From Cupriavidus necator A5-1 (GTDB taxonomy: Bacteria > Pseudomonadota > Gammaproteobacteria > Burkholderiales > Burkholderiaceae), in the NCBI RefSeq assembly GCF_000744095.1, contig NZ_JQLI01000008.1:3782001-3846000 (forward strand): a DNA stretch of 64,000 nt, in the 5' to 3' direction. How positions within the stretch are numbered: the stretch's first letter is position 1; each line of letters starts with the position of its first letter. The notes under the pieces were generated by a model. That model was not told where the DNA came from, did no database searches, and saw only the letters and a list, made by a program, of their open reading frames with translations. Position numbers and translations under genes: made by a program. Positions 8,392 to 17,247 of this stretch are shown piece by piece.

Positions 8392-9291
8392 ATGCCATTG
8401 CTTCCGACACAAGACTTCCAGGGCCAGCCGCTGGTCCGGGTCGGCGATGCCGACTCCTTCCTGCTGCTGGCCCCGCGACACGGCGGCCGCCTGGTCCGCT
8501 GGGTGCATCGCGGGCAAGACATCCTCCACTGGCCCGGCAACGCCGACTGGAGCCGCCCGGCCAAGGTGCGCGGGGGCAACCCGCTGCTGTTCCCGTTTAT
8601 CGGCAGGCATTTCGTCGAGGGCAATGCCGGACAATGGCGGGACGAGAGCGGTGTCGTGCATACGCTGGCGCAGCATGGCTTTGCACGCGACCTACCCTTC
8701 GACATCAGCGCCATCGATGCACAGGCGATCACCATGACGCTGCGCGAGGGCGATGCGACGCGGGCGGGCTACCCGTACGCGTTTGTCTTCGACGCGGTCT
8801 ACGCTCTGCTGCCTGACGGGCTGGAAGTCACGCTGCGCACCACCAATACCGGCGAGCGGCGCCTGCCCTGCTACCCGGGCCATCATTTCTATTTCGCCTT
8901 GCCGCACACGCAGCGCGCCTCCGCGTCCCTGGGATTGGCCCGCGCCGATCGCGTGCGCCAGTTGCCCGATGGCAAGCCTGGCCCCGCCGAAGCCGGCGAG
9001 ACGACATACCGGCTCGACGATCCACGCCTGCAGGACACCTTCCACGTCTTTACCGACGGCCCCGCCGCCACGCTGGCGATGCCCGCTCGCACCATCGCCT
9101 TCGAACTCGACCTCCCCGGCAGCGCATCGTGGCATGCCGTGACGACGTGGTCCGAGAGCGAGGCTTCGGACTTCTACTGTGTGGAACCGTGGGTGGGACT
9201 GCCCGATGCCATCCACCACGGCCACGGGCTGCGGTGGATCGAACCGGGGCAAACGGAAAGCGCGGTGTGCCGGCTGCGGGTATCGGCCTGA
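8392..9291 (+). CDS. Aldose 1-epimerase family protein
   Basis: This 299-aa protein belongs to the galactose-mutarotase/aldose 1-epimerase superfamily and would interconvert sugar anomers in the cytoplasm. Visible family features are GNPLLFPFIGRH near residues 60-75, QHGFARDLPF with a conserved His, CYPGHHFYFAL, and the C-terminal DFYCVEPWVGLPDA with the conserved Glu. The start is set where the family begins (MPLLPTQDF). It is 79 bp after phaZ in the same direction and could be cotranscribed. The exact substrate is unknown. Confidence 0.82.
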   Translation: MPLLPTQDFQGQPLVRVGDADSFLLLAPRHGGRLVRWVHRGQDILHWPGNADWSRPAKVRGGNPLLFPFIGRHFVEGNAGQWRDESGVVHTLAQHGFARDLPFDISAIDAQAITMTLREGDATRAGYPYAFVFDAVYALLPDGLEVTLRTTNTGERRLPCYPGHHFYFALPHTQRASASLGLARADRVRQLPDGKPGPAEAGETTYRLDDPRLQDTFHVFTDGPAATLAMPARTIAFELDLPGSASWHAVTTWSESEASDFYCVEPWVGLPDAIHHGHGLRWIEPGQTESAVCRLRVSA

Positions 9292-9313
9292 CAAACCGCG
9301 CCTGCGTGGCGCT

Positions 9314-9691
9314 TCAGTGCTCGAAATCCAGCCCGCCGATCAGGATCGCCGGGTCCACCTGCGACAGCGAGCCAAAGTCGATGCCGCGCGGCTCCTGCCA
9401 CGCGCGCAGCTTGCCCGGCAGCGCCGCGAGATAGCCAGCAAAGCGCGCCTCGCCACCGGTCGCGAACAACCGCTGCACTTCGAGCCCGTCCCAGGCCAGG
9501 GTGATGTCGAGGGCAAATGGATGGCGCCGCAGGTCGGCCGGCCCGTCGCCAGTCAGGCGCAGGCGCGCGGGCCGGTTTGGGCCATCGGCCGGCAAGGTGT
9601 GGAGCTGCACGCGCCGATGCAGCTTGCCGATGGTCTCGGCAATGCGCGGCAGACATTCCGCTTCAAAGCGGGCGAAAAGATCCGTGGTCAA
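9314..9691 (-). CDS. Conserved hypothetical protein with a TTG start
   Basis: A 125-aa soluble protein, rich in charged residues and without membrane segments. It resembles small uncharacterised proteins of Burkholderiales (possibly DUF5594), but the assignment is from memory and not firm. The only start in the open frame is TTG at 9691; an in-frame TAG lies ten codons upstream and there is no internal Met at all. It is therefore either a genuine TTG-initiated gene or one that lost its ATG. Confidence 0.55.
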   Translation of the reverse strand: MTTDLFARFEAECLPRIAETIGKLHRRVQLHTLPADGPNRPARLRLTGDGPADLRRHPFALDITLAWDGLEVQRLFATGGEARFAGYLAALPGKLRAWQEPRGIDFGSLSQVDPAILIGGLDFEH

Positions 9692-9810
9692 GGTGTGGGC
9701 GTCCTGACGTTGCGGGTTGGGCTATGGCATCACGCTGCCGTGCGCCAGATTGCCAGCAACTATACGCTGGCCCGCAGTGTCAATCGACGCCTGTGGCCGC
9801 GGCCAGTACT

Positions 9811-10116
9811 TCAACCTTGGTTGGCCTCGCCACTACGGCTGGCAGCCTGCTGCTGTGCATCGAATGTCGCGATATCGTCGCGAGCCTTGGCGAGTCCATG
9901 GTCAAGGGCGGATTCCACGGTCGGGAAAAGGTCCGTACCCACGTTGAGCTCATAGGAGTTCACCGTCAGAAAACCCGGGCGTACCGGGGTACCGTCGGTG
10001 CGCGCCAGGGTGTACCGCACAGAGTATCCCGTGACCTTGCCGAACTCGCCGGCCTCGCATTTTGGCTGCGCCTGGATCGAAACCAGATACTGGCCAACGA
10101 CAACTTCTCTTTGCAT
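9811..10116 (-). CDS. Small hypothetical protein
   Basis: A 101-aa protein beginning MQREVVVGQYLVSIQAQPK with a good GGAGGT 6 nt before the ATG. It lacks a signal peptide or membrane helix. The C-terminus is Gln/Ala-rich (FDAQQQAASRSGEANQG). The family is not recognised. It is followed on the minus strand by the 9314-9691 gene with a 120-bp gap. Confidence 0.6.
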   Translation of the reverse strand: MQREVVVGQYLVSIQAQPKCEAGEFGKVTGYSVRYTLARTDGTPVRPGFLTVNSYELNVGTDLFPTVESALDHGLAKARDDIATFDAQQQAASRSGEANQG

Positions 10117-10378
10117 GGCTACCTCCGTTCCATGGGACAGGTCGTTGCCCGGCGGAAAAAGCTTGGCAGCGAGCTGCCGCCATCGGCAGTATAGGTGCCC
10201 GCCATGGCCTTTCCGGCCACCAGTAAGATGCCGGCATGAGGCCCGGCCCGCACCCGGACTGGCGCAACGCGCCCTTGCCGCGCGTACGGCAGCACTACAC
10301 TGGAAACGCACACAGCGCCGTTTTCCTCATCCCGGGGAACCGCCTTCTTGTGGCAGTCCTCGCCAACCGGACCACCAG

Positions 10379-11239
10379 ATGAACCGACTCAGGTATGCGG
10401 TAAGCCTGTCCTACGAGGTCCTCGATCCTATGGCAGACTTCCTGCTCAATATCGAAGCCGCGAGCACGCCCAGGCAGTCCATCGTTTCGGAGCATCTGAC
10501 GATTCCGCCCGCGATCGAGGCTGCCCGCTACACCGACCCGGTACTGGCCAACCGGCTGCTCAGGCTGCGCGCGCCACAGGGGCGTCTCGGCATCCGCTAT
10601 GAGGCGATCGTCGACATCGCTCATCACCTCGAAGATGGCAATAAGCTGTCGGAGGTGCCCATCGCCGAGCTGCCCTCCGATGTCCTGCCATACCTGGCGC
10701 CAAGCCGCTACTGCGAATCCGACCGCCTGATGGAATTCGCCAACCGCGAGTTCGGCGGCATGCACCCGGGCTATTCACGCGTTTACGCCATCCGCGAGTG
10801 GGTACGCAATCACGTGCGCTTCCTGTCGCGCTCCACCAACGAACGCACCTCCGCGGCCGATACCATCGTGGAGCGCACCGGGGTCTGCAGGGATTTCGCC
10901 CACCTGATGATCGCCCTGTGCCGTGCGCTGAGCATCCCGGCGCGCATGTCCAGCAGCCTCGACTACGGCGCGGATGTGCGCATGGGGGCGCCGGATTTCC
11001 ATGCGGTGGTGGAGATCTACCTGTCGCACCGCTGGTACCTGCTGGATCCTTCGGGGATTTCCATCCCCACGGGACTGCTTCGCATCGGCACCGGCCGGGA
11101 TGCCGCGGACATACCGTTTGCCGCCATATTCGGCAAGGTGGAATCCGAGCGGCCGTTGGTAGAGATCGAGCCGCTGACGGACGCGGCGGCCGGGATCGGA
11201 TTGCCGGTCTTTACGCCAAAGGCGATTTCCACCTGGTAA
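10379..11239 (+). CDS. Transglutaminase-like cysteine protease family protein
   Basis: This 286-aa protein has a transglutaminase-like fold with a visible Cys-His-Asp triad: Cys170 in ERTGVCRDFAHLM, His208 in PDFHAVVEIY and Asp223 in YLLDPSG. The N-terminal 100 residues (YAVSLSYEVLDPMADFLLNI) form the beta-rich domain seen in bacterial members. There is no signal peptide. Such proteins usually act as proteases or amidases; the substrate is unknown. It is the last ordinary chromosomal gene before the accessory block. Confidence 0.85.
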   Translation: MNRLRYAVSLSYEVLDPMADFLLNIEAASTPRQSIVSEHLTIPPAIEAARYTDPVLANRLLRLRAPQGRLGIRYEAIVDIAHHLEDGNKLSEVPIAELPSDVLPYLAPSRYCESDRLMEFANREFGGMHPGYSRVYAIREWVRNHVRFLSRSTNERTSAADTIVERTGVCRDFAHLMIALCRALSIPARMSSSLDYGADVRMGAPDFHAVVEIYLSHRWYLLDPSGISIPTGLLRIGTGRDAADIPFAAIFGKVESERPLVEIEPLTDAAAGIGLPVFTPKAISTW

Positions 11240-11337
11240 GACACTGCATTTTTAGTGCCTTATATGCCACTTATTCTGGTAATGGGCACACATACCGCCA
11301 GCGCTTTCCCCAGAAATCCGCATAGAATCCCGGGTTG

Positions 11338-11378
11338 GCGGGCGTCGTATCATGGCTATTACCTTAGCTTCCCAAGCT
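11338..11378 (+). pseudogene. 5' half of tRNA-Gly(CCC), truncated
   Basis: These 41 bases match the first 41 bases of the intact tRNA-Gly at 17803-17843 with one change (A to C in the D-arm), covering the acceptor 5' strand, D-arm and anticodon stem-loop. The T-arm and acceptor 3' strand are missing and the sequence then diverges. A TAGAAT box stands just upstream, as it does before the intact copy. It marks the left edge of the accessory block. Confidence 0.85.
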
Positions 11379-11739
11379 TTCAAGGTATCTGGCACTGGTG
11401 CGGTTCTCCGGTAAATTCCCGCTGGAAATTTCCGGCTTTGCATACCGGTTATCCCGCTTCCCGCCCTAAGGCTCTTCACGAACTGCATAGCAAAAATTGC
11501 CCACATCGGGACCCTGAAAAAGGCATCCGCTCGCGTCGAACTTCTACCATCCAGGGATCACGTAATACGCTGCCTGATATCCACCTACGCTGGCGAAGGC
11601 GTCGTCTGATCTGCATCTGACAGACATGGCAGGCGCAATGCCGCCCCGTGACGCGGTAATACCGCACCACAGAAGAGAAGAGACATAGGGCGCCGCAGCA
11701 GCCTGTGTCAGGCCGGCCCACCTGGGCCAGCCGGTTCGA
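11379..11739. other. Non-coding stretch after the tRNA remnant
   Basis: No gene is recognisable here. The base composition is lower in GC than the chromosome on the left, consistent with acquired DNA. It leads directly into the DUF2958 gene. Confidence 0.5.
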
Positions 11740-12090
11740 TCAGTCGATGATCGAACCGTTGAGCTGAGCCAGCTGCGCGTACGCCGATAACGGCCGTGTT
11801 GGCCGGAAGTACAGATCGCGAAGAATCGACTGTTTGAGCGGCCCGACGATGGATGCAAGGTCGGACAGCTTCACATGGCCGAGTTCGGGCATGCCGATAC
11901 CCACGTCGTACAGGCCGTAGGCGGTGTCACCATCAGCCGGGTCGAGCGCTGCCAGTAGCCAGGTCGCATGCGCGTCCGGAGTAAACAGTCGCACCACAGG
12001 CAGCGGGTCGCCAGCATGGCCGGCTGCGTACGCTTGGCCGTTTGCGAGCAGTTGCGCGCGTTGTTCGGCGGTAATAAGGGGCTGGATCAT
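11740..12090 (-). CDS. DUF2958 domain protein (intact copy)
   Basis: This 116-aa protein contains the DUF2958 core (PVVRLFTPDAHATWLLAALDP...AYGLYDVGIGMPELGHV...LRDLYFRPTR). The family is common on ICEs and plasmids and has no established function. AGGAGG precedes the ATG by 7 nt. It lies 16 bp after the HTH gene, so the two form an operon. Two damaged copies of the same gene occur at 14360-14430 and 16002-16351. Confidence 0.82.
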   Translation of the reverse strand: MIQPLITAEQRAQLLANGQAYAAGHAGDPLPVVRLFTPDAHATWLLAALDPADGDTAYGLYDVGIGMPELGHVKLSDLASIVGPLKQSILRDLYFRPTRPLSAYAQLAQLNGSIID

Positions 12091-12106
12091 GGTCGTTGCC
12101 TCCTGC

Positions 12107-12802
12107 CTACAGGCGGATGCCGGCAGACTCTGGCGTTGCGAATAGCTCGGGTTCCTTGCCGAGCGGAAAGCCGATCACGTAGAGGACATTAACTGGCATA
12201 GGCGTGCTGTCCGGGTCGGATCCCCACTTCACCAGCACCGCGCGCTCGGCGTAGCGTAGCGAGATGCCAAGCGTCTTGAGCACGTCGATGTTGGCTTGCA
12301 TCTCGTCGTACACCTCTAACTTCTGCGTTTCGGTGTAGGCATCGGCGCAATCCCTGTAGTTGCGGAAATATTCCATCAGCGCGGCGAAGCGTTCGTCCAC
12401 TTCGCGGCTCATCTCGAAAGCCAGTTCCGACATGACCATTGGGCAGGTCTCCGCCAGCTTGGCCAACTGCTTACCCGTGGTCAGCGGAATCGCCGCGAAG
12501 GTGTCGTGCTCTTGGTCGAACTGTTCTTGCGCAGCCTTGAGTTCGTCTTCGGATGGAATGGCGAATGGCTTGTTGAGCGCGTCGATGTCCGCGAACTCGA
12601 ACGCGCTGGCAAGGGCGCGGCGGGTGTCGAGGCAGGCGGACCAACCTTGCTCGACGCGCTGAATGGATCGCACGTTGAGCCCGGAGATGGCGGCCAACTG
12701 CTCCTGTGACCATTGCCGCGCATCGCGGAACACCGTGATGCACACAGCCAGCTCGGCGGGCGTCAGCAGGCGGACTTGTTGCGTGTTTTCAGTAGCGTTC
12801 AT
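12107..12802 (-). CDS. XRE-family HTH protein
   Basis: A 231-aa protein with an N-terminal XRE helix-turn-helix at about residues 15-65 (ARQWSQEQLAAISGLNVRSI, then QRVEQG). A long acidic, helical C-terminal region of unknown role follows. The start ATG has GGAGC upstream. Paired with the DUF2958 gene, it may repress its own operon; no direct evidence for a target is visible. Confidence 0.75.
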   Translation of the reverse strand: MNATENTQQVRLLTPAELAVCITVFRDARQWSQEQLAAISGLNVRSIQRVEQGWSACLDTRRALASAFEFADIDALNKPFAIPSEDELKAAQEQFDQEHDTFAAIPLTTGKQLAKLAETCPMVMSELAFEMSREVDERFAALMEYFRNYRDCADAYTETQKLEVYDEMQANIDVLKTLGISLRYAERAVLVKWGSDPDSTPMPVNVLYVIGFPLGKEPELFATPESAGIRL

Positions 12803-12899
12803 TTCGTAGCTCCATCGTTATCGACCGACGTGGCCAGGTATGGCGAGCCAGAGGCAAGGCGACAGGAAGCCGACAGCCAGCCGACCAGCCCGGAAACAG

Positions 12900-14252
12900 T
12901 CACCGACCCGTGCTAGCCACGCCATTGCGCATGGCATGGCCGCACTTGGTTAGTGGCCAGAGCGCTAGCGAGAACCCGACAGCTGCCAGACCTGCCACGT
13001 AGTGAGCAGGTGCCATGGTGTCGTGCTGTAGCCAGAGCGTGAGGAGAATCGGCGTGAGGCCGCCAAAGACGGCGTACGACATGTTGTAGGCAAACGAGAG
13101 GCCAGTGAAGCGCACCGGTGCGGGAAAGGCGCGCACTGCGGCAATCGGCACGGTGGCGATGGTGCCGACAAACAGGCCCAGCAGCCCGTAATGCCAGAAC
13201 AACGTGGCAGGCGTGCCCGGCAGGCTGCTGTAGAAAAGGTAAGCGGCCGCGAACAGGCCGCCCCAGCCGATAAGCATGACGGCGCGGGTGCCGATGCGGT
13301 CGCTCGCCCAACCGACGATCACGCAGCCGATGGTTAGCGTCAGGGTGGCGAAAGCATTGGTCTCGAGCGCGAGCGCGGCGGGAATGTGGTGCACCTTCTG
13401 GAGGTAGGCGGGCGTGTATAGCACCACCACGACGATAGTGGTAGAAAGTACCCAGGTCAGCAGGGCGACGAACAGGCTGGCCGAGCGGTGCTCGCGCAGC
13501 ACGGTGCGGATTGGCAATTCGCGCGCCAGGTTGCTGCGGCTAGCCAACTCGCGGAACACGGGTGTCTCGTGCAGAAACCGGCGCAGGTACACGGACACCA
13601 GTCCGAACACGCCGCCCAGGATGAAGGGAATGCGCCAGGCGAAATCGCTCACCTGCGCAGGCGAGTAATGGCGATTGATGGCGACGGCAACGAGCGAACC
13701 CAGCAGAATGCCGCCGGTGATGCCAGACGTCAGCGTGCCGATGCCGAAACCGTAATGCCGGCTCGGCACGTGTTCGCCGACAAACACCCAGGCACCGGGC
13801 ATCTCGCCACCGATGGCCGCGCCCTGCAGCACGCGCATCGCCAGCAGCAGCAGCGGCGCCGCTACGCCGATGCTGGCGTAGGTGGGCAGCAGGCCGATAA
13901 TCAGCGTGGGCGCGGCCATCAGCAAGATCGAGAGGGTGAACATGCGCTTGCGGCCGAGCCGGTCACCAAAGTGTGCAATCACGATGCCGCCCAGCGGGCG
14001 TGCCAGGTAACCAGCGGCGAAGATGCCGAACGTCTGCAGTTGCCGCAGCCAGTCTGGCATGTTGGCCGGGAAGAATAGCGCCCCCAGCACAGTGGCGAAG
14101 AAGACGTAGATGACGAAGTCGTAGAACTCAAGCGTGCCGCCGAGGGCGGCAAGGGCCAGGGTCTTGTAGTCGCGAGCATTTAGCCTGCGTGGCGGTGCAG
14201 TGCCGTCCGGTGCGTCCAGGGAAATCTCATTGAGCTCTCCGAGTGTGGTCAC
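12900..14252 (-). CDS. MFS metabolite:H+ symporter (MHS/ProP-like)
   Basis: A 12-helix major facilitator of 450 aa. The metabolite:H+ symporter signature is seen in LARPLGGIVIAHFGDRLGRK (between helices 2 and 3) and in RVLQGAAIGGEMPG. Relatives carry proline/betaine, alpha-ketoglutarate, citrate or shikimate; the substrate here is not predictable. The GTG at 14252 is preferred because AAGGAGA lies 8 nt before it; an ATG at 14270 is possible but has no ribosome site. It is cargo, lying between two DUF2958 3' ends. Confidence 0.85.
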   Translation of the reverse strand: MTTLGELNEISLDAPDGTAPPRRLNARDYKTLALAALGGTLEFYDFVIYVFFATVLGALFFPANMPDWLRQLQTFGIFAAGYLARPLGGIVIAHFGDRLGRKRMFTLSILLMAAPTLIIGLLPTYASIGVAAPLLLLAMRVLQGAAIGGEMPGAWVFVGEHVPSRHYGFGIGTLTSGITGGILLGSLVAVAINRHYSPAQVSDFAWRIPFILGGVFGLVSVYLRRFLHETPVFRELASRSNLARELPIRTVLREHRSASLFVALLTWVLSTTIVVVVLYTPAYLQKVHHIPAALALETNAFATLTLTIGCVIVGWASDRIGTRAVMLIGWGGLFAAAYLFYSSLPGTPATLFWHYGLLGLFVGTIATVPIAAVRAFPAPVRFTGLSFAYNMSYAVFGGLTPILLTLWLQHDTMAPAHYVAGLAAVGFSLALWPLTKCGHAMRNGVASTGR

Positions 14253-14359
14253 GTTCAGGTCTCCTTGCATAGTGGTTTGTACGCCGCCGGTCAGTACCCG
14301 GCTTCGTGTGGGTCTTGCGGGCCGCCACAGTGGGCAAGTCGGTTCGCTCAGCGGTTCGC

Positions 14360-14430
14360 TCAGTCGACTTTCGAGCCATTGGCCCGTGCCAGGCTGGTGT
14401 ACTCACCTAACGCCCGCGTGGGCCGAAGAA
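14360..14430 (-). pseudogene. 3' remnant of a second DUF2958 gene
   Basis: Read on the minus strand this encodes LRPTRALGEYTSLARANGSK-VD and a stop, matching the C-terminus of the intact copy (FRPTRPLSAYAQLAQLNGSI-ID) and closer still to the 16002 copy. Only the last 23 codons remain. The flanking GGTTCGCTCA motif is itself repeated at 14341 and 14353. Confidence 0.75.
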
Positions 14431-14439
14431 GGTACCGGT

Positions 14440-15831
14440 TCAGAGGCTGTCATCGATCGCAAATGCACGCCCGACTGCGCTTCGGTTACGCGCATTTTGC
14501 CAAGCGCCAGCCAGCACACCCGCAAGCAGCGTCGCTGTCGCGAGAACTTCCATGCGATGGGCGGGATGCCAGACCATGGCCGCGAGGACACCGAGAATCA
14601 CCACGACAACCGACCACGTCAACCACGGGTAGCACCACATACGCAGCGGCAGCTCTGCCGCGCGTCGTTCTAGTACTGCGCGCATGCGCAACTGCGATAT
14701 CGCGATCACGAGGTACACCAGCAGCGCCACGGCGCCTGAGGTAGCCAGCAGGAACGCGAAGACGCCTTCTGGCATCAGGTAGTTCGCCAGCACGCACACG
14801 AAGCCGAATGCGGTGGAAACCAGTACCGCAGCGCGCGGTGTGCCACACGCGGCAGTCCGGCTTAGGCCGCTCGGGGCATCGCCCCGCGTCGACAGCGAGA
14901 ACAGCATGCGGGAGGCAGTGTAGAGCGCCGAGTTCAGGCAGCTCATTACCGCTATCAGAACAATGACGTCGACAATAGCCTTGGCGTGCGGCACGCCGAG
15001 GATCTCCAGCGCGCGCTGGTACGCCCCATGGGTGACGAGCAGCGGGTCATTCCACGGCACCAGTGCAACAACAATGAAGATCGAGCCCAGGTAGAACAGC
15101 GAAATGCGCCACACCACCGATCGCGTCGCGCGCACGATTTGCCGGGCCGGGTGTTCCGCTTCGGCCGCCGCAATGGTGACGATCTCCGCCCCCATGAATG
15201 CGAACATCGTTGTCAGGACGACAGCGATGACAGCATTTGCGCCATTCGGCATGAACCCGCCATAGTCAACCAGCCGCGCCACGCCCGATACCTGAGCCCC
15301 CGGAAGCAAACCCAGCACCGCCAGACCGCCTACGGCAATGAACGCCACGATGGCGACCACCTTGATGAGCGCGAACCAAAATTCAAACTCGCCGTAGTTC
15401 CTGACCGAGAACAGATTGGTGCCGGTCAGCGCGAGCGTGATCGCCAGCGCAAACATCCACTGGGGTACGGCAGGCAACCAGCCGTTCAGAATTGCCGCCG
15501 CCGCTGTCGCTTCAATCGGGATCACCAGGACCCAGAACCACCAGTACAGCCAGCCAATCGTGAAACCGGCCCAATGTCCGATGGCGCCGTCCGCGTAGGT
15601 CGAAAACGATCCGGTATCCGGCTGTGCCACAGCCATCTCGCCCAGCATGCGCATGACCAGCACCACCAGCAGCCCGGCAACGGCATAGGCCAGCAGCGCG
15701 GCCGGGCCGGCTTCGGCGATAGCTCGCCCGGAGCCTACAAACAGTCCGGCGCCGATGACGCCTGCAATCGAAACCATCGTGACGTGACGCGGCTTGAGTC
15801 CATGGCTCAGCCCTTTCCCTGACGGGTTCAT
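14440..15831 (-). CDS. APC-family amino acid permease (GabP-like)
   Basis: A 463-aa, 12-helix amino acid/polyamine/organocation transporter, close in length to GABA permease GabP (466 aa). The signature VSIAGVIGAGLFVGSG is at residues 18-33, and FAFMGAEIVTIAAAEAEHP is typical of the AAT subfamily. The ATG at 15831 has GAGGAGAG upstream. The substrate is probably GABA or a neutral amino acid, which is inference. Like the MFS gene, it sits between DUF2958 remnants and looks like a cargo cassette. Confidence 0.83.
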   Translation of the reverse strand: MNPSGKGLSHGLKPRHVTMVSIAGVIGAGLFVGSGRAIAEAGPAALLAYAVAGLLVVLVMRMLGEMAVAQPDTGSFSTYADGAIGHWAGFTIGWLYWWFWVLVIPIEATAAAAILNGWLPAVPQWMFALAITLALTGTNLFSVRNYGEFEFWFALIKVVAIVAFIAVGGLAVLGLLPGAQVSGVARLVDYGGFMPNGANAVIAVVLTTMFAFMGAEIVTIAAAEAEHPARQIVRATRSVVWRISLFYLGSIFIVVALVPWNDPLLVTHGAYQRALEILGVPHAKAIVDVIVLIAVMSCLNSALYTASRMLFSLSTRGDAPSGLSRTAACGTPRAAVLVSTAFGFVCVLANYLMPEGVFAFLLATSGAVALLVYLVIAISQLRMRAVLERRAAELPLRMWCYPWLTWSVVVVILGVLAAMVWHPAHRMEVLATATLLAGVLAGAWQNARNRSAVGRAFAIDDSL

Positions 15832-16001
15832 GTCTCTCTCCTCGGTGAAGCGCGACCCACATGAGCCGCTACCTCGGTGCCCCTTTGACATGGAAATTCC
15901 CCGCGCTCGCGTTGCAGCATGCAGCGGTTGCTTGACCTCAAATGCGGTATGCCGCATCGCATTGACGCGAACAACGGGGGTTCTGCAGATTGCCCACTCG
16001 A

Positions 16002-16351
16002 TCAATCGACGATCGACCCACTGGACTGTGCCAGCCGAGCGTACTCGCCTAACGACCGCGTTGGCCGAAAGTACCGATCACGAAGAATCGGTTGTTTGCG
16101 CGGCCCCACGATGGATGCAAGGTCGGACAGCTTTACATGGCCGAGCTCGGGCATACCGATACCCACGTCGCACAGGCCGTAGGCGGTGTCACCATCGGCC
16201 GGGTCGAGCGCGGCCAGTAGCCAGGTCGCATGCGCATCCGGGGTAAACAGCCGCACCACAGGGAGCGGGTCGCTAGCGTGGCCAGCTGCGTACACTTTGC
16301 CGTTTGCGAGCAATGCGCGCGTTGTTCCGCGGTAATAAGGGGTTGGATCAT
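16002..16351 (-). pseudogene. Third DUF2958 copy, frameshifted
   Basis: It starts MIQPLITAEQRA like the intact copy, but one base is missing where the intact gene reads GCAGTTGCGCGCG (here GCAATGCGCGCG). The rest (LLANGKVYAAGHASDPLPVV... ending LAQSSGSIVD) continues in another frame. It is otherwise about as long as and highly similar to 11740-12090. Its upstream sequence differs, so the HTH partner was not copied with it. Confidence 0.8.
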
Positions 16352-16795
16352 GGTCGTTGCCTCCTGAAAGGTCCGCTCCACGGCGGAGCGAGGAGAACTG
16401 GGGCATGCCCTTAGCGCGGGCCGTCACCCCCCAAACCGGGCCGGTGCGGGCCGGTGCGGGCCGGCGTTGACGGCAAGCGGCGTGCGCCAGCGTTGAGCAC
16501 TTTCACGCGGTGGAGTGAATCGTAATGGCGGTCATTACCGGCACGAAACCCAGCAAACGCGGATGAGCTTGCCGGGGCCTCACAGGAGTGCCAAGCAGGA
16601 TCCACGCATCCCGTATGCACGGACAACCAGACTGCCTTCTCAAAGGCAGCCTCCACTACTGCTGCCTCGGCGGTAGCAATGTCGGCCCCGCTCGATGTTC
16701 CGTAGCTTCAGTCCCCCGGCCGCCACCGTTGGTGGCGGCATCGGTACTCCACCTTATCCTAAGCCGAGCGAAAAATCAACCATATTGGCCTGCTT
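16352..16795. other. Non-coding accessory DNA with small repeats
   Basis: No gene is supported. It contains a short tandem repeat of GGGCCGGTGC (16437-16466) and a perfect 9-bp hairpin (GCCGCCACC/GGTGGCGGC, 16719-16739) lacking a T-run. Confidence 0.5.
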
Positions 16796-16829
16796 TATTC
16801 CATTTAGGATGTTCATCGCAAATGGAATA
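16796..16829 (+). promoter_or_regulatory. Inverted repeat, candidate operator of the downstream HTH gene
   Basis: TATTCCATTT (16796-16805) and AAATGGAATA (16820-16829) form a perfect 10-bp inverted repeat with a 14-bp spacer, 19 bp before the start of the HTH gene. The position fits autoregulation. Confidence 0.5.
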
Positions 16830-16848
16830 GAAACCACCATTGTGTCCT

Positions 16849-17247
16849 ATGCCTATTCGATCAACACCATTTGGCGAAGATGCACAGGACGCAGCCATTG
16901 CGGCCCGTGTTGGATCTGCTATTGCCGAGCAACGACGTGCTCGCGGCCTGACTCAGGCGAAGCTGGCGGAGATGATCAACCTGGAACAGGAAGCGGTCAG
17001 CCGCTGGGAACGCGGCACTCGTGTTCCAACGCTATATCGCCTCCAGCAACTCAGCGATGCACTGGAATGCACGGTAGATGATCTATTGCGTCGGGGCTCA
17101 AGGCATGTTGATGACCAGACTGCTGTGGTGTCAGATGCCTTGAAGGACCTAGAGCCGGACGAACGAGCGCTTGTGATCAGCTTTGTTCAGCAGTTCACTG
17201 ATCTCCTGCGGTCCAAACATTCCTTGCGCAGTCCACGGCGCAAGTGA
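16849..17247 (+). CDS. Small XRE-family transcriptional regulator
   Basis: A 132-aa protein whose XRE helix-turn-helix at about residues 20-75 (EQRRARGLTQAKLAEMINLE, QEAVSRWERGTRVPTLYRL) is well conserved. A short C-terminal helix follows. It resembles phage and island repressors. No Shine-Dalgarno is evident before the ATG. The perfect inverted repeat just upstream is a likely binding site. It is the last gene before the tRNA and stands alone. Confidence 0.78.
   Translation: MPIRSTPFGEDAQDAAIAARVGSAIAEQRRARGLTQAKLAEMINLEQEAVSRWERGTRVPTLYRLQQLSDALECTVDDLLRRGSRHVDDQTAVVSDALKDLEPDERALVISFVQQFTDLLRSKHSLRSPRRK

Noticed and set aside
12900..15831. MFS and APC genes as one transport operon
   Set aside because: A DUF2958 gene remnant lies between them and each has its own upstream context, so they look like separate cassettes.
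16411..16656. 81-codon minus-strand frame
   Set aside because: It ends in the GGGCCGGTGC tandem repeat and has no recognisable features.
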